The notes under the pieces: model-generated
Databases searched by the model: none
Seen by the model: the letters and a program-made list of their open reading frames with translations, nothing else
What the model was told of the DNA's origin: nothing
Source of the DNA: SHLJ01 sp041618535
GTDB lineage: Bacteria; Bacteroidota; Bacteroidia; Flavobacteriales; Flavobacteriaceae
Direction of reading: 5' to 3'
Assembly (NCBI GenBank): GCA_041618535.1
Contig: JBFKFP010000012.1
Coordinates: 1 to 29,628 of the forward strand
DNA length: 29,628 bases
In this document: positions 28,766-29,628 of the stretch, piece by piece
How the letters are laid out: each line of letters opens with the position of its first letter
How positions within the stretch are numbered: position 1 is the first letter of the stretch
Position numbers and translations under genes: made by a program

Positions 28766-29628
28766 CTTTCGAAGGTAAGCCTTTTGGCTGCGCGTTTCCC
28801 AGTAAATTTTGAATTATGATAAACAAGTGTGCCGTTGACAAATGTGTGAGAAACCCGGGATTTAAAGGTCGATCCTTCAAAGGGAGACCAGCCGCATTTG
28901 TATAGAATGTTATCCTTGTTGACCGTCCAAGGATGATTCAGGTTCACAGCCACTAAATCTGCATAATATCCTTCACGGATAAAGCCGCGTTTTTCCACAT
29001 TGAACAGGATAGAAGGATTATGACACATTTTTTCTACAATTTTTTCCAGCTTAATCTTACCCTGATGATATGCCTCTAACATAACGACCAGGGCATGTTG
29101 AACCAGTGGCCCGCCGGAAGGTGCTTTGGTGTAAACATTATTTTTCTCCTCCATAGTGTGCGGAGCGTGATCGGTGGCAATAACATCCAGACGGTCATCA
29201 AGCAGGGCTTTCCACAGGGCTGCCTGGTCCTTTTCGGTCTTTACCGCAGGATTCCATTTGATAAGTGTCCCTTTCTTTTTGTAATCGGTGCTATTGAACC
29301 AAAGATGGTGAATACAGACCTCTGCCGTTATTTTTTTATCCTTGAGGGGAATGGAATTGTCGAAGAGTTCCATTTCCCTGGCAGTAGACAGATGAAATAC
29401 ATGAAGCCTTGCACCTGTTTTCTTTGCCAGTTTTATAGCCATGGAAGAGGATAAATAGCACGCCTCATCACTCCTGATATCAGGATGATAATCAACAGGA
29501 ATATCTTCTCCAAAGCGTTCAAGGTATTCTGTAGTGTTCTTTTTTATTGTATTCTCATCCTCGCAATGGCAGCAGATAACCAGGTCAGTGCTGGAAAAAA
29601 TAGACTCCAGGACTTCGGGGTCATCAAC
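28762..29628 (-). CDS. pyrC: Dihydroorotase, C-terminal part (truncated by the window edge)
   Basis: The reading frame is open to the right edge of the window, so the gene begins outside; 288 codons plus the stop are visible. Dihydroorotase cyclises carbamoyl aspartate to dihydroorotate in pyrimidine synthesis. Amidohydrolase features include CCHCEDENTI (metal-binding His), the segment from FGEDIPVDYHPDIRSDEACY, HVFHLSTAREM (metal His), ICHHL-like EVCIHHLWF, and DVIATDHAPHT with the catalytic Asp, followed by APSGGPLVQHAL and the late VNLNHPWTV. The C-terminal GxxYADLVAV is typical of the family. It is the multi-domain-like (class I) type of Bacteroidota. The stop overlaps the DUF4296 start. 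Confidence 0.93.
   Translation of the reverse strand, partial: VDDPEVLESIFSSTDLVICCHCEDENTIKKNTTEYLERFGEDIPVDYHPDIRSDEACYLSSSMAIKLAKKTGARLHVFHLSTAREMELFDNSIPLKDKKITAEVCIHHLWFNSTDYKKKGTLIKWNPAVKTEKDQAALWKALLDDRLDVIATDHAPHTMEEKNNVYTKAPSGGPLVQHALVVMLEAYHQGKIKLEKIVEKMCHNPSILFNVEKRGFIREGYYADLVAVNLNHPWTVNKDNILYKCGWSPFEGSTFKSRVSHTFVNGTLVYHNSKFTGKRAAKRLTFER

Noticed and set aside
1..29628. CRISPR arrays, insertion sequences, integrases, tRNA or rRNA genes
   Set aside because: No regularly spaced repeats, transposase or integrase sequence, cloverleaf-like sequence or conserved rRNA segment was recognised when reading both strands by eye. A covariance-model search would be the decisive check for small RNAs.

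Overview
The window looks like a chromosomal segment of a Bacteroidota bacterium, most probably a member of Flavobacteriia. This rests on the gene content (RnfBCDGEA with a leading RseC gene, a DUF4296 lipoprotein, TrmB and Mrp of Bacteroidota type), on A-rich translation starts with few strong Shine-Dalgarno sites, and on several TAnnTTTG-type -7 promoter elements placed just upstream of genes. No rRNA, tRNA, CRISPR array, insertion sequence or integrase was seen. Genes are densely packed and no gap between genes exceeds 300 bp.

Layout. 1-132: the 3' end of rimM. 126-2308 (minus): an AdiC-like amino-acid permease translationally coupled to a DDAH/arginine-deiminase-fold enzyme. 2472-5322 (plus): a glutaryl-CoA dehydrogenase-like flavoenzyme, an overlapping SGNH-hydrolase lipoprotein and an LpxH-like metallophosphoesterase. 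5523-10975 (plus): rseC-rnfB-rnfC-rnfD-rnfG-rnfE-rnfA, a complete Rnf operon. 11026-13897 (minus): korB and korA, a 2-oxoacid:ferredoxin oxidoreductase. 14050-14400 (plus): a 2[4Fe-4S] ferredoxin divergent from korAB. 14630-18163 (plus): nifJ, the single-chain pyruvate:ferredoxin oxidoreductase. 18225-18593 (plus): a small HEPN-like protein. 18620-19999 (minus): mrp and nfu, Fe-S cluster assembly/carrier genes. 20102-21748 (minus): trmB, a LysE-family exporter and an alkyltransferase-like protein. 21804-22865 (plus): a GT-B glycosyltransferase. 22839-24565 (minus): a PhoB/PhoR-like two-component pair. 24863-25843 (plus): a LuxE-like acyl-activating protein. 25960-27255 (minus): tyrS. 27325-28350 (plus): an extended SDR. 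28316-29628 (minus): a DUF4296 lipoprotein and the 3' part of dihydroorotase (pyrC).

The coherent theme is low-potential electron transfer. Within about 12.6 kb (5523-18163) the cell encodes a membrane Rnf complex (ferredoxin:NAD+ oxidoreductase coupled to ion transport), a dicluster ferredoxin and two different 2-oxoacid:ferredoxin oxidoreductases, with Nfu and Mrp Fe-S assembly genes immediately beyond. Together they form a closed ferredoxin loop. It can run oxidatively (2-oxoacids reduce ferredoxin, Rnf oxidises it and builds an ion gradient), or in reverse, with Rnf spending the gradient to reduce ferredoxin for carboxylating reactions. The sequence does not show which direction is used. 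The rest of the window is mostly housekeeping or conserved accessory functions. I did not find a clearly new system. The best leads are the compact ferredoxin hub, the unassigned Cys-rich HEPN-like protein after nifJ, the alkyltransferase-like protein with PAHRV in its active site, the permease/DDAH-fold pair and the LuxE-like protein.
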